Source: Rubritalea squalenifaciens DSM 18772 (GTDB lineage: Bacteria > Verrucomicrobiota > Verrucomicrobiia > Verrucomicrobiales > Akkermansiaceae). From it: a DNA stretch of 64,000 nt. The stretch covers positions 372,001-436,000 of the forward strand of contig NZ_FQYR01000005.1 in assembly GCF_900141815.1 (NCBI RefSeq), read 5' to 3'. Below are positions 43,276 to 51,791 of this stretch, piece by piece. Each line of letters starts with the position of its first letter. The stretch's first letter is position 1. The translations under genes and the position numbers were made by a program. Under the pieces are notes generated by a model that saw nothing but the letters and a program-made list of their open reading frames with translations, was not told where the DNA came from and searched no databases.

Positions 43276-45045
43276 ATGAAGGATCAACATGTAGACGAGA
43301 ATACCAGCAATCAGACAGGGGAGAATGATTGGTGGCACAAGTATGTCGACTCATCCGAGTTGCCGCAGCAAGAGGAAGTTGTGGAGGATCAGCCCCTGGA
43401 AGATCCTTGGTGGCGGAAAGTACTCGATTTTAGGCCGACCAAACTCCAGCTAATTTCAGCGGCGGGAATCACAGTCGTGGTGAGTGCGGCCAGCATTATC
43501 ATAAGTCTCGCAAGCGATGTTTCATCGCTTGAAGCGTTGGTAGCGGAGCAGTCACATTTCAAGTCAGAGCTGGAGGAGAGGACATCGCAGCTTCATGCGC
43601 GAGGTGAGGAGATCGATCAGCTCAATTCACTGCTGGCTACAGAGAAGCGCTTGGTGGCAGCAAAGCAACAGGAACTGGAGAAAAGGCAGAGCCTGTTCGA
43701 AAAACACAAGCTAGCCGCTGAGTCAGAGATAGACCACTGGAAGCGACCCATGAGCAAGCTTCTGGGTACTCTGACAGATGTATACTCTATGAAGCTCGCC
43801 AGTAAGGACCCAATATACGGAGAGTTTGAAAACAAAGAAGAAGTATCGCGCCGAGTCCAGCAATCTTGGGAAGAGCTAGCTCAGGATCTGTCCTACTATG
43901 AGGAATATCGCAAGGAGGAGGCACTGCTGCGTGTCAGATTACTTGAGTCCTATGCCGCGGAAAAGAAGTGGAGTCAGGTAAAGCCTGAAGAGATTGATTG
44001 GAAATCGGCCGGCAAGGAGGCTGAGAAGCCAATGATTCTGGCCAAGACCTATTACTCAATGGCTATGCACTATCTCTCCACGGGGAATCAGGCTGATGGA
44101 CAAAAGAGTCTCGATCTTTGCAGGAAGTATGCCGCGGAGGTAAAAGGAGATGAAGTCAAACTGGCGTACACCCGGGCGATGCTCGATCTGCTCAAGGGCA
44201 GGCAGATAGTAGCTGAGGATCCGGCAGGCTCCTTGAAGTATTTTAAGTCCGCCATCGCTGGATTGGATAAGGTAGTCGTCAAGGTGCCTAGCAGTGTCAT
44301 GGTCCGCAGTGAGTTTGCAAAAGCCTGTCGTGACGGTGTGATGCTGTCCATGGAGGGGAATGATGCCGCTTGGGGAGAAGAGCTACAGAAGCAAGCCAAG
44401 CAAAACGCCAGTTGGTTAGTGAAGCATCATCCTGAGGTGAAGCTGCCTCACCTGATGTACGCTGAACTGGATATCGCGGAGGCTGAGGAGTGTGTTCGCA
44501 GTGGGCGTGAGGATGAGGTCGAGCCGCTACTGAAACGAGCAGAGAAATCCATCAAAGCTGCGGGAGGAGATGTTGTCTTGGAGTCCTCCGTGGAGGGTGT
44601 GCGTGCCTTTATTGCTTGGAATAAGGGCTACCTGACCAAGGCTAAGCAAGAGATGCAGAGCGAGATTAATAAGGTGAGTAAGCTCGTGAGTAGAGAACCA
44701 GCAAATATCGAGGCTAGATACAGGCTCTCAGCCCTACTTTGGGAACTCTCATCGATGCATACGGATCGGGAAGGTGCCCTAAAAGATGGTCATGCGGCAG
44801 CTGAACAGCTGAGGATCTTGCTCAAAGCCGGAGCAGGAGCTAGAGAGGCGTCCGTACGTAGGATGGCCGCCCTTGTATTGAGTGACCTGGGTCACTTGTC
44901 TGCCGAGAAGGGAGATAAAACGATCGCAAAGCAATGCTTTGGTGAGGCCAAGCAGCACTGGGGGTACTTGCGTGACAAGTGGGGTGATTGTGCGGAATAT
45001 CGTGAAGGTGAGGCTTGGTGCTCCTACAAGCTACGCAGGCTCTGA
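43276..45045 (+). CDS. Bitopic coiled-coil/helical-repeat protein, paralogue A1 (589 aa)
   Basis: An acidic cytoplasmic N-terminus (about 1-58) with two DxWWxK-type segments is followed by one membrane helix (about 59-78), a coiled coil (80-150) and a TPR-like helical region (160-580). It ends in KWGDCAEYREGEAWCSYKLRRL. It is clearly paralogous to the next gene along the whole external region, for example KLLGTLTDVYSMK against KTILESMQDVYAMK. The layout recalls the external part of Verrucomicrobia/Planctomycetes protein kinases with the kinase absent; that link is inference. It is the first of four plus-strand genes. Confidence 0.82.
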   Translation: MKDQHVDENTSNQTGENDWWHKYVDSSELPQQEEVVEDQPLEDPWWRKVLDFRPTKLQLISAAGITVVVSAASIIISLASDVSSLEALVAEQSHFKSELEERTSQLHARGEEIDQLNSLLATEKRLVAAKQQELEKRQSLFEKHKLAAESEIDHWKRPMSKLLGTLTDVYSMKLASKDPIYGEFENKEEVSRRVQQSWEELAQDLSYYEEYRKEEALLRVRLLESYAAEKKWSQVKPEEIDWKSAGKEAEKPMILAKTYYSMAMHYLSTGNQADGQKSLDLCRKYAAEVKGDEVKLAYTRAMLDLLKGRQIVAEDPAGSLKYFKSAIAGLDKVVVKVPSSVMVRSEFAKACRDGVMLSMEGNDAAWGEELQKQAKQNASWLVKHHPEVKLPHLMYAELDIAEAEECVRSGREDEVEPLLKRAEKSIKAAGGDVVLESSVEGVRAFIAWNKGYLTKAKQEMQSEINKVSKLVSREPANIEARYRLSALLWELSSMHTDREGALKDGHAAAEQLRILLKAGAGAREASVRRMAALVLSDLGHLSAEKGDKTIAKQCFGEAKQHWGYLRDKWGDCAEYREGEAWCSYKLRRL

Positions 45046-45128
45046 GTGGGGGTAAGTGCTTCATGGTAGGTGCGTGCGTGCCTGAATCAGGGCTGGTAAA
45101 TTAAGCGGGAGCTGTTAGCTTTTCTTTG

Positions 45129-46760
45129 ATGAGCAACGATCCTGTGGTCCCCAAATACTCATGGTGTTGCGATAAGCGGAGTATTACTGTTTCTGTACTA
45201 GCCTTAGCCAGTGCTGTGGGGCTTGTCGTCGTCGGTGAGAATCTGCTGCGCCGGAATGTGGAGGTGCGTGATCTCGTTGAGGAGCGTGATCAGTTGAAGC
45301 AGGAGTTATCAGAGCTTTCTGAAGTGAACGGCAGTCGTTTGGCTTCCCTTGAGCAAAGTGAAAAAGAGCTCAGGAAGAAGGTGGATGACCTTGAAGTCGG
45401 TAATCAGGCCTTGACCGAGCTTGTTGCGCTCAAAAACCGCGACTTGGCTCGTATCAAGGAGCCTGTGAAGACGATTCTTGAGTCTATGCAGGATGTCTAC
45501 GCCATGAAGTTTGAGGCGAATAATCCAGTCCTCAGGGAGCTGGAGAACCTGTCGCCACGTGGCCAGGAAATCAGAGACAAGTGGGAGCTGATTTGCAAAG
45601 AGCTGGAAAAGGATATCGATTTTAAGCGAGAATCTTCCTTGCTGAGGTTGCGCATAGCTCAGTCCTACATGGCTGCGGGCGTGTGGGAGAAGGTGGATGT
45701 TTCTAAAGTGGACTGGTCGCAAGCAGGCTTGGTGGATCGCAAAGCGGATATCCTTGCTCGTTTGTATTATGGCATGGCATTGTCCCAGATAGAGGGGGGC
45801 AAGCGCGAGCAAGCTGCCGCTTCTCTCGCCAAGTGCCTTGAGTATGCCAACCAGATGCCAGCGGATAGCGAGGGTAAAGAATATGCCCAAGCCATGGCCA
45901 ATATGCTGCAGGCCAAAATGCAGATCACAGAGCAGCCTGCTCTGGCATTGAAGCACTATGTGGCGGCAATCGGGCATCTGAGGAAGGTGGTCGTGGACAT
46001 GCCGGACAATGTATCGCTGCGATGCACCTTTTCCCAAGCATGCATGGACGGTGCGTTGATGACTTCGGGGGGGGAGAGTGCCGGCTGGTCTGAGAAGTTG
46101 CGCAAGGAGGCTCACGGTCATGCTTATCTTCTCACGCAGAAGCACCCCGAATTAAAACTGGCTCATGAGATTTGTGCTGAGAATGACATCTTAGTGGCTG
46201 AGCAAAAACTCCGGGACGGAGAGACTTCTGTGGTGGAGCCATTACTTCAACGGGCAGAGAAATCTCTGCAGAAAGTGGGAGGTAATTCAATCCTCGAGTC
46301 TTCTATTCTGGGAGTGAGAGCCTTCATGGCCTGGGATAAGGGAGAGAGGGAGAAGGCTGAGCAGATGATGGAGAAGGCGGTCTCTAACATGCGTAGCTAT
46401 CAGGCAAAGCATCCAGAGGAAGTAGAGGCTAAATACCGTTTGGCGTCGCTATACTGGGAGCGTTCATCGATGAGAAATAGTTCCCCGCAAGCGATTGCTG
46501 ATGGGAGGCTGGCTGCCGAGCAGTTGGCGGCTCTCATTAACCATGGTGCGGGAAGAAGAGAGGCATCGGCTCGTAGGATGCTGGCGATTATTTTTGGAGA
46601 TATTGGCCACATGGCGGCAGAAGCCGGTAAGTCCAAGGAGGCAAAACAATATTTTAGTAGCGCAAGAGACCAATGGAGCTATCTTAGTGCTAAATGGGGC
46701 GATTGTGATGAATACCGTGAAGGGAAACGCTGGTGTACCTCGCGCATCAATGGCCTCTGA
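45129..46760 (+). CDS. Bitopic coiled-coil/helical-repeat protein, paralogue A2 (543 aa)
   Basis: The start is ATG at 45129; the frame also opens at TTG 45126. A short cytoplasmic part, one membrane helix (about 22-41, VSVLALASAVGLVVVGENLL), a coiled coil (45-105) and TPR-like repeats follow. The end KWGDCDEYREGKRWCTSRINGL nearly copies that of A1, and shared blocks include VEPLLQRAEKSLQKVGG and AARRMLAI-type helices. A tandem duplicate, diverged strongly at the N-terminus. It lies 83 bases after A1 and 36 before B1. Function is unknown, probably a scaffold spanning the inner membrane and periplasm. Confidence 0.8.
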   Translation: MSNDPVVPKYSWCCDKRSITVSVLALASAVGLVVVGENLLRRNVEVRDLVEERDQLKQELSELSEVNGSRLASLEQSEKELRKKVDDLEVGNQALTELVALKNRDLARIKEPVKTILESMQDVYAMKFEANNPVLRELENLSPRGQEIRDKWELICKELEKDIDFKRESSLLRLRIAQSYMAAGVWEKVDVSKVDWSQAGLVDRKADILARLYYGMALSQIEGGKREQAAASLAKCLEYANQMPADSEGKEYAQAMANMLQAKMQITEQPALALKHYVAAIGHLRKVVVDMPDNVSLRCTFSQACMDGALMTSGGESAGWSEKLRKEAHGHAYLLTQKHPELKLAHEICAENDILVAEQKLRDGETSVVEPLLQRAEKSLQKVGGNSILESSILGVRAFMAWDKGEREKAEQMMEKAVSNMRSYQAKHPEEVEAKYRLASLYWERSSMRNSSPQAIADGRLAAEQLAALINHGAGRREASARRMLAIIFGDIGHMAAEAGKSKEAKQYFSSARDQWSYLSAKWGDCDEYREGKRWCTSRINGL

Positions 46761-46796
46761 TGACAGATTTTGCCTAATTTAGGCGTATATCCCCCT

Positions 46797-47528
46797 ATGT
46801 GTAAGTGTTTTATATTAATGGTTGGAGTGTTTGCTCTAACGGCGGATAGCTATGGCCAAGAGCCACCGCTGACTATTGTCATGAATAGGAATGCTGTTCT
46901 CGAGAAACGCAAAGCCTATTCTGAGACAATCAAGGCTCTTGAGTCCTACCGGAATGCTCAGAGGAAAGAATATCAGGAAGCTAATTCCTCCGTGAAGAAA
47001 GAGATTCTGGCTGCAGTTCGCATGCGCTTGATTCAGGATTTGTGCGATGAGATTTTTCCCGCCTGGTACGGTACAACGTGGTCTTCCGCTGGTAAAAGTG
47101 AGCAGCCTGGCCAAGGGTCCATATCGCATGGTTACTTTGTTTCAACCAGCCTTCAGCACGCAGGTTTCAAGCTGGATCGTGATGAAGTGGCGAGGCAGCC
47201 TACAGAGAAAGTCATAGTCGCCATGACGAAAGGGAAAAGGGGAGTCGTGAGCGGGAGATCTATGGATGCGGTCATGAAATATTTACAGAGTCAAGGTGAT
47301 GGTATCTATCTGGTGGGGATGGACAGGCATTTTGGCTATATCACCGTCAGGGGGCCTGATGTGCGTTTTGTTCACTCCAGTAGCGATCGGCTTCTCCGAA
47401 TGGTGGTTTGTGAGCCGGCTCTGGGCGAGAACGCTTTGAGTGAGGCGCGATATCGTGTTTTTGGGAAACTGCTGGATGATGCCATGCTTGTGAGCTGGAT
47501 GAAGGGTGAACAGTACACCATCAAGTGA
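46797..47528 (+). CDS. Secreted protein, paralogue B1, lacking the putative catalytic Cys (243 aa)
   Basis: The ATG at 46797 gives a signal peptide (MCKCFILMVGVFALTADSYG). The mature protein is a helix-rich first half and a conserved second half with PGQGSISHGYFVSTSLQHAGFK, GIYLVGMDRHFGYI (His178) and VRFVHSSSD (His193). In the next gene the equivalent of His111 is Cys110. If the family is a Cys-His hydrolase, as the pattern suggests, B1 is a non-catalytic copy. I know no firm function. The last 60 residues (RVFGKLLDDAMLVSWMKG) are almost identical to B2. Confidence 0.72.
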   Translation: MCKCFILMVGVFALTADSYGQEPPLTIVMNRNAVLEKRKAYSETIKALESYRNAQRKEYQEANSSVKKEILAAVRMRLIQDLCDEIFPAWYGTTWSSAGKSEQPGQGSISHGYFVSTSLQHAGFKLDRDEVARQPTEKVIVAMTKGKRGVVSGRSMDAVMKYLQSQGDGIYLVGMDRHFGYITVRGPDVRFVHSSSDRLLRMVVCEPALGENALSEARYRVFGKLLDDAMLVSWMKGEQYTIK

Positions 47529-47569
47529 TTTGCTGATAAACTTGGAATGTGGCCATAGTAGGTAAGACT

Positions 47570-48298
47570 ATGTGTAAGTTTATTGTGTGTGTGCTAATGG
47601 CTGTGGCAGGCCCTTGCCTGCAAGCGCAGCAGCCGCCACTCAGTAGTGAGGTGAGGGGCGATGACTTGAAGAAAAAGAGGGCTGAGTATAACGAGGTAGT
47701 TGAAGCTCTTGAAGGCTATCGTCAGGCTCAATGGAAACGCTATCGGGAAGCTAGCCTGGTGGCAAAGAAGGCAGTACTCAGTGAGGTGAGGGAGAGGTTA
47801 ACGAGTGATCTCTGCGAGAAGATTTTTCCTGCCTGGTATGGCACGGAATGGGCTTTTTCAGGGATGTCCAAGGTGCCCGGAGAGGGACAAGTGGCGTGTG
47901 GGTATTTTGTGTCGACCTGTCTTCTTCATTCAGGCTTTAAGGTGCAGCGTATCAAAATGGCTCAGCAAGCGTCTCAGAAGATCATCATCACCATGACAGG
48001 AGGCAAGAAGGATGTCTCTGCAGGTAAGTCCATGCCCAGGATTCTGGAGAGATTAAAGAAGAGTGGGGATGGGATCTATATTGTGGGGTTGGATCAACAC
48101 GTAGGGTTTGTGTCAGTGAAAGGGGATGTGATCAGATTCGTGCACTCAAACTATTATCAGCCGGATAACAAAGTGGTTTGCGAGGAGGCTATTGGGAAGA
48201 ATCCCTTGAGTGACTCAAATTACCGGGTGTTTGGAAAACTGTTGGATGACGGCATGCTCGTAGCGTGGATGCGTGGCGATTCTTTCCATATAAAATAA
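47570..48298 (+). CDS. Secreted putative cysteine hydrolase, paralogue B2 (242 aa)
   Basis: The ATG at 47570 gives the signal peptide MCKFIVCVLMAVAGPCLQAQ. The conserved half has PGEGQVACGYFVSTCLLHSGF with Cys110 before GYF, then GIYIVGLDQHVGFV (His177) and IRFVHSNYYQ (His192). Cys followed by His in a strand is the order of NlpC/P60-like or CHAP-like papain-fold hydrolases, so a peptidoglycan or peptide hydrolase is plausible; the exact family is not identified. It is 41 bases after B1 and 68 bases before the next small gene. Identity to B1 is high near the C-terminus. Confidence 0.72.
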   Translation: MCKFIVCVLMAVAGPCLQAQQPPLSSEVRGDDLKKKRAEYNEVVEALEGYRQAQWKRYREASLVAKKAVLSEVRERLTSDLCEKIFPAWYGTEWAFSGMSKVPGEGQVACGYFVSTCLLHSGFKVQRIKMAQQASQKIIITMTGGKKDVSAGKSMPRILERLKKSGDGIYIVGLDQHVGFVSVKGDVIRFVHSNYYQPDNKVVCEEAIGKNPLSDSNYRVFGKLLDDGMLVAWMRGDSFHIK

Positions 48299-48366
48299 GT
48301 GAAATCGGGCTCTTTCTAACTGGATGTACGATTGACTCCGTAAGCGATCTGCAATAATGTTATGGA

Positions 48367-48777
48367 GTGATTAAACCGCAAAAAATTCTGCTGGGTAAAG
48401 GGCTGGATGACCTTCCGTTTGGACTCACTCAAGATCAGGTGAAAGAGGTTTTGGGAGACCCGGAGGAGAGGGACCAAGTCGACCTCGGCGATGAAATGTC
48501 TATTGCATGGCATTACTGGGACCTGGGAATTTCCCTGAACTTTGATGAGAGTGAGAACTACGGGCTGACATCCATTGATGTGGCTAGTCCTGAGGTGACG
48601 CTCTTCGGCAAAGCACTCATCGGGATGACCCGTGAGGAGGTGAAGGATTTCCTCGATTCTCAAAGTATCGGGCAGTCCGTAGACGAGGTGCACAATGGCC
48701 TGGTCTATCCTGACGTGGAGCTGAGCCTGTGGTTCAGTGGTGGGGAACTCTCAGAGATCCAGTGGGCCAAGCTCTAA
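48367..48777 (+). CDS. Small cytoplasmic protein, SMI1/immunity-like topology uncertain (136 aa)
   Basis: Starts at GTG 48367 (an ATG at 48362 runs into TGA at once). The acidic 136-residue protein has no signal or membrane segment. It contains a repeated alpha-beta pattern: PFGLTQDQVKEVLGDPEERD near 22, then IGMTREEVKDFLDSQSIGQ near 84, each followed by a strand pair. The MTREEV/DPEE pattern is like SmpA/BamE or cytoplasmic proteins related to it, but the family is not certain. It is followed by a bidirectional terminator shared with rpmE. Confidence 0.65.
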   Translation: MIKPQKILLGKGLDDLPFGLTQDQVKEVLGDPEERDQVDLGDEMSIAWHYWDLGISLNFDESENYGLTSIDVASPEVTLFGKALIGMTREEVKDFLDSQSIGQSVDEVHNGLVYPDVELSLWFSGGELSEIQWAKL

Positions 48778-48790
48778 GCTATTTAAGGGC

Positions 48791-48822
48791 ATAAAAAAAG
48801 CTCTCCTTGCGGAGAGCTTTTG
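48791..48822. terminator. Bidirectional terminator between the 136-aa gene and rpmE
   Basis: The 10-bp stem AAAGCTCTCC/GGAGAGCTTT (48797-48806 with 48811-48820) has A7 on the left (T run on the minus strand) and TTTT on the right. It can stop both convergent transcripts. Confidence 0.8.
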
Positions 48823-48848
48823 GGAAATCTTTGTGTGATTCCAGATGA

Positions 48849-49121
48849 TTAAGCGTTGAGCTTTGGCTTCTTGGCGCGGCGAACAGCACCGAAACGCTTC
48901 TGGAACTTGTCGATACGACCTTCGGTATCCACGAATGTGGTCTTACCTGTGAAGAATGGGTGAGTATCAGCAGTTACGCCCATGGAGATAACGTAGTACT
49001 CAACACCGTCAACGGTCTCTTTGTTGTCAGACTTGGCAGTGGAGCGAGTGAAGTAACGCTTACCGGAAGTCATGTCCTGGAAGATAACCGGATTGTAGTC
49101 TGGATGGATATCAGCTTTCAT
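48849..49121 (-). CDS. rpmE2: 50S ribosomal protein L31, type B (zinc-free)
   Basis: A 90-residue L31 beginning MKADIHPDYNPVIFQDMTSG with FTRSTAKSDNKETVDGVEYY and a DKFQKRFG segment near the end. It lacks the CxxC zinc pair of type A L31, and so matches the zinc-independent type B. In other bacteria the type B form is often induced by zinc limitation. Whether a type A copy exists in this genome cannot be seen. Confidence 0.95.
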   Translation of the reverse strand: MKADIHPDYNPVIFQDMTSGKRYFTRSTAKSDNKETVDGVEYYVISMGVTADTHPFFTGKTTFVDTEGRIDKFQKRFGAVRRAKKPKLNA

Positions 49122-49239
49122 TTTGAACTAGTAGGTTACGCCACGTTTCCGTCGCGGCGGGACGGGGAGAATGCAAAGATAGCACAGGGTGTCAAGGTTA
49201 TTGCGGTTTTTCGCCGTAATTGGACGGATTACGCTAGAT

Positions 49240-49677
49240 TCATAGGATGGTCGTCCAGATGATGACCAGCCGTTCGAAATATAAGGAAGTGAGTCCGAAA
49301 AAGCTGATAAGTGCAAAGGACCAGATGGATGAGCGCACCTTGGGCAGCCAGGGAAGGGTCGGCAGGCAAGTGGTGACTATCATGTATAGGTAAGCCCACC
49401 AGTAGGGACCTGTAATCCTGATTTTGAGCGATTCCATTTCATATTTAGCTCCGCCGAAGTAGGCAGTTAGGAGTTCTCCCACGTAGATGCTGAATACGAT
49501 CGTGGCGCTGAGAGCTAATGTCAGGGCAGAGTATTTTATCAGTTTTTTGACGGGGTTCAGTTCCTTGCGCATGATGAGCGCCACGATACCCACAAGAGTA
49601 CAGTGGGTGAGTAAAATTCCATAAATGAAACCCAGAGTATAATACAGAAGGTCGATGGAGACATGGTACTCGTTCAT
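49240..49677 (-). CDS. Four-helix membrane protein (145 aa)
   Basis: The start is best at the ATG ending at 49677 (MNEYHVSIDLLYY), which overlaps the TGA stop of the upstream M50-like gene as ATGA, a sign of translational coupling. The frame to 49746 lies within that gene. Four hydrophobic helices span most of the length, with LLYYTLGFIYGILLTHCTLVG first and LISFFGLTSLYFERLVIIW last. The coupling suggests it works with the peptidase. No known family was recognised. Confidence 0.75.
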   Translation of the reverse strand: MNEYHVSIDLLYYTLGFIYGILLTHCTLVGIVALIMRKELNPVKKLIKYSALTLALSATIVFSIYVGELLTAYFGGAKYEMESLKIRITGPYWWAYLYMIVTTCLPTLPWLPKVRSSIWSFALISFFGLTSLYFERLVIIWTTIL

Positions 49678-50636
49678 TGTAGAGGGAGGTACTTGCTGAG
49701 CGTTAGGTAGGATAGCTCGATGAAGTCCATGAAGAGTACCGCCCAATTGTAGAGATAGGCGCTGAAGGTGAGTCCTTGGGGAACTAGGCAGAGAAGTGTG
49801 GCCAATAAGAGTACATTAGCCAGGTAGATAACGACAAGTGAGAAGAAAGTGCCGTTTTCCTTGAGGTCGGGCTGGTCGCGCGGGATCATCCAGAGGGTCC
49901 AGACCAGATGGAATGTCCAGGTGGTGCCGATGAGGAGATAGAGGGCCTCATCCAGATAAGGAATCTGCCAGAATAGTCTCAGTACCAGAGAGGTCAAGAG
50001 TACCACGACAGACCAGAAGGGGACGAAGTAGGGAGAGAGAGAAATGAGGATGTTTGACTTGTTGGTCATCACGTAGCCGCCAGCGGTCGTTACTTTAAAG
50101 CCTGAGACCTTGCCGCCGCATATATAGATGAAGAGGGCGTGTGTAAGCTCATGACCCAGAACATAGAGGTAGAGAAAGCCTTGGCTGGCGATTTTGGAGA
50201 AGAACCACCCTAGCATCAGGAAGGTGCCTACGGCGAAAAATAGGAAGGGTTTGCTCGAGATTAACTGGGACCAGACATTGGCTGTTGGCTGGCTGATGTC
50301 GTAGACATCGGTAATGGTGAATAGAGCTAGTGTGCTGATGACGCTGGGAATGAGCAGCAGAAGGCCGAGCAGGGTGCGTAGTGTGAGCTGCGGAAGGCTC
50401 AAGAGGTATTCCTCGTCATGAGTGTCTGCGATCGCTGCACGCACCGAGGTGAGACCTTGGCGGCGCCAAGCCCGTTGATTAGCTCGTTGATGAGCCCGGC
50501 TGTTGGCGTTTTGAATGGCTTCAAAGATGGACGGGCGCATAGCACGGCGGTTCGCTTGCTTGGAGCGACTGCGTGGTATTCGTTTATGAGTGCGACGTGT
50601 CATCTTTGGTTCATCGGGCACTTGCGCGAGGAACAT
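49674..50636 (-). CDS. Membrane zinc metallopeptidase, M50-like (320 aa)
   Basis: A basic, probably disordered N-terminus (about 1-80, Arg-rich) precedes several membrane helices. The zinc motif is in a helix, LYVLGHELTHALFIYICGG (His162, Glu163, His166), followed by KVSGFKVTTAGGYVMTN and a PYFVPFWSVVVLL helix. This is the order of site-2 protease/M50 proteins; the second Asp ligand (NPDG-like) is not obvious, so it may be an M50 relative rather than a classic RseP. An ATG at 50603 is an alternative start. It is coupled to the 145-residue gene by an ATGA overlap. Confidence 0.82.
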   Translation of the reverse strand: MFLAQVPDEPKMTRRTHKRIPRSRSKQANRRAMRPSIFEAIQNANSRAHQRANQRAWRRQGLTSVRAAIADTHDEEYLLSLPQLTLRTLLGLLLLIPSVISTLALFTITDVYDISQPTANVWSQLISSKPFLFFAVGTFLMLGWFFSKIASQGFLYLYVLGHELTHALFIYICGGKVSGFKVTTAGGYVMTNKSNILISLSPYFVPFWSVVVLLTSLVLRLFWQIPYLDEALYLLIGTTWTFHLVWTLWMIPRDQPDLKENGTFFSLVVIYLANVLLLATLLCLVPQGLTFSAYLYNWAVLFMDFIELSYLTLSKYLPLQ

Positions 50637-50829
50637 TAAGATCGCTTAAATATCAACTTTTTGCAAGACTGGAATGCTGTCGTTACTGAGACGTTCAAGA
50701 GGTCTCAAGGCGCTCACATGTAAGGGGTTGAGCGGGTTGTGTTTCGGGGAGGACAATGTTGAGCCAGAGCTGGTTAAGCTCTGGCTTGTGATAGAAGGCA
50801 AAGATGCCGCCCTCGGTCTTGTCGTTGCT

Positions 50830-51735
50830 CTAGAAGCTGAGTTTTTTCTGCTGGATAAGATCCTTCAGGGTATTTCTCTTTTCCTCGTTGAGTTCCTTGG
50901 AGGAGACCAGAGAGATACTGAGACGGAGGTTGTCGTAAGCGATAAGGTTTTTGAACTGCAGGCTGTTACCGTAGATGTTTTGCCAGAGCTTTTTGTTTCC
51001 TGGTAAAATGCCTAGGTTGCAGGGGTTGAGGCAGGACGCCGCGAGCTGGTCAAAACAGGTCAGCTGATTGATGGTGTAGTCGTTCAGGCTCAATTCCTGG
51101 GTGGTCAGGAATTCTTTGATCTCTTTGATACCCATGACAAGTTCTTCAGCAGGCATGAGCAGTTGCTGGCACGAGGCCGGCAGGTAGAAGTCGCTCTGAT
51201 TGGTGTCGCTGGCATTAATCGTGGCTGACATGGCTGAGCAGATGCCGGGGATGACCATGACTTCCTCTACCTGGTAGGCTTCATTTTCAGGTAGAGGCAG
51301 GTAGTGGTAGAGAAGGGCAGCATCACATTCAGCAGGGATCAATTGATCTGGCTGAGGATAATGATTGGACGAGTATATCACAAAGCGCGGATCTCTTGAG
51401 AGGGCCGTTTTGATGAGAAATGTCCAAGGTGATGACGAGACGGAAACATTGAGAGGTCCGTCATTGTTTAAGGCGATTTTTTGCGCTGAGGTAAGGACCC
51501 GCGTATAGCTGAACAAAAGTCTTTCGATCCGCGGAAGTAATAGCTTGCCGGCGTTGTTTAGTGCCAGGCGGCCTCCGCTTCGGTCAAACAGCTGAATCGC
51601 CAGGTCTTGCTCGATTTTTTGAAGAGCGGCGGATAGTGCGGGTTGAGTGATGTTGAGCTCGGATGCTGCAATGGAGATATTCTCCGATTTGGCGATTTGT
51701 ACGAAATATTCTAGCTGCTTAATAGTTAGATTCAT
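50830..51735 (-). CDS. LysR-type transcriptional regulator (301 aa)
   Basis: The N-terminal winged helix is standard: LTIKQLEYFVQIAKSENISIAASELNITQPALSAALQKIEQDL, then FDRSGGRLALNNAGKLL. The effector-binding part (about 90-300) is divergent. LysR proteins usually act on divergent or nearby genes and respond to a small metabolite. It is followed by the M50-like pair and preceded by another LysR-like gene on the same strand 56 bases upstream. Its target is unknown. Confidence 0.92.
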   Translation of the reverse strand: MNLTIKQLEYFVQIAKSENISIAASELNITQPALSAALQKIEQDLAIQLFDRSGGRLALNNAGKLLLPRIERLLFSYTRVLTSAQKIALNNDGPLNVSVSSSPWTFLIKTALSRDPRFVIYSSNHYPQPDQLIPAECDAALLYHYLPLPENEAYQVEEVMVIPGICSAMSATINASDTNQSDFYLPASCQQLLMPAEELVMGIKEIKEFLTTQELSLNDYTINQLTCFDQLAASCLNPCNLGILPGNKKLWQNIYGNSLQFKNLIAYDNLRLSISLVSSKELNEEKRNTLKDLIQQKKLSF

Positions 51736-51791
51736 TAGTCAGGGAAGACAGAAATAAAGTGAGGGCCATGGGTTATTGGTAAGTTGTTTTT

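Noticed and set aside
45309-46145. 278-residue minus-strand open frame inside paralogue A2
   Set aside because: Antisense shadow of a real gene; Leu/His/Gln-rich translation with no domain character.
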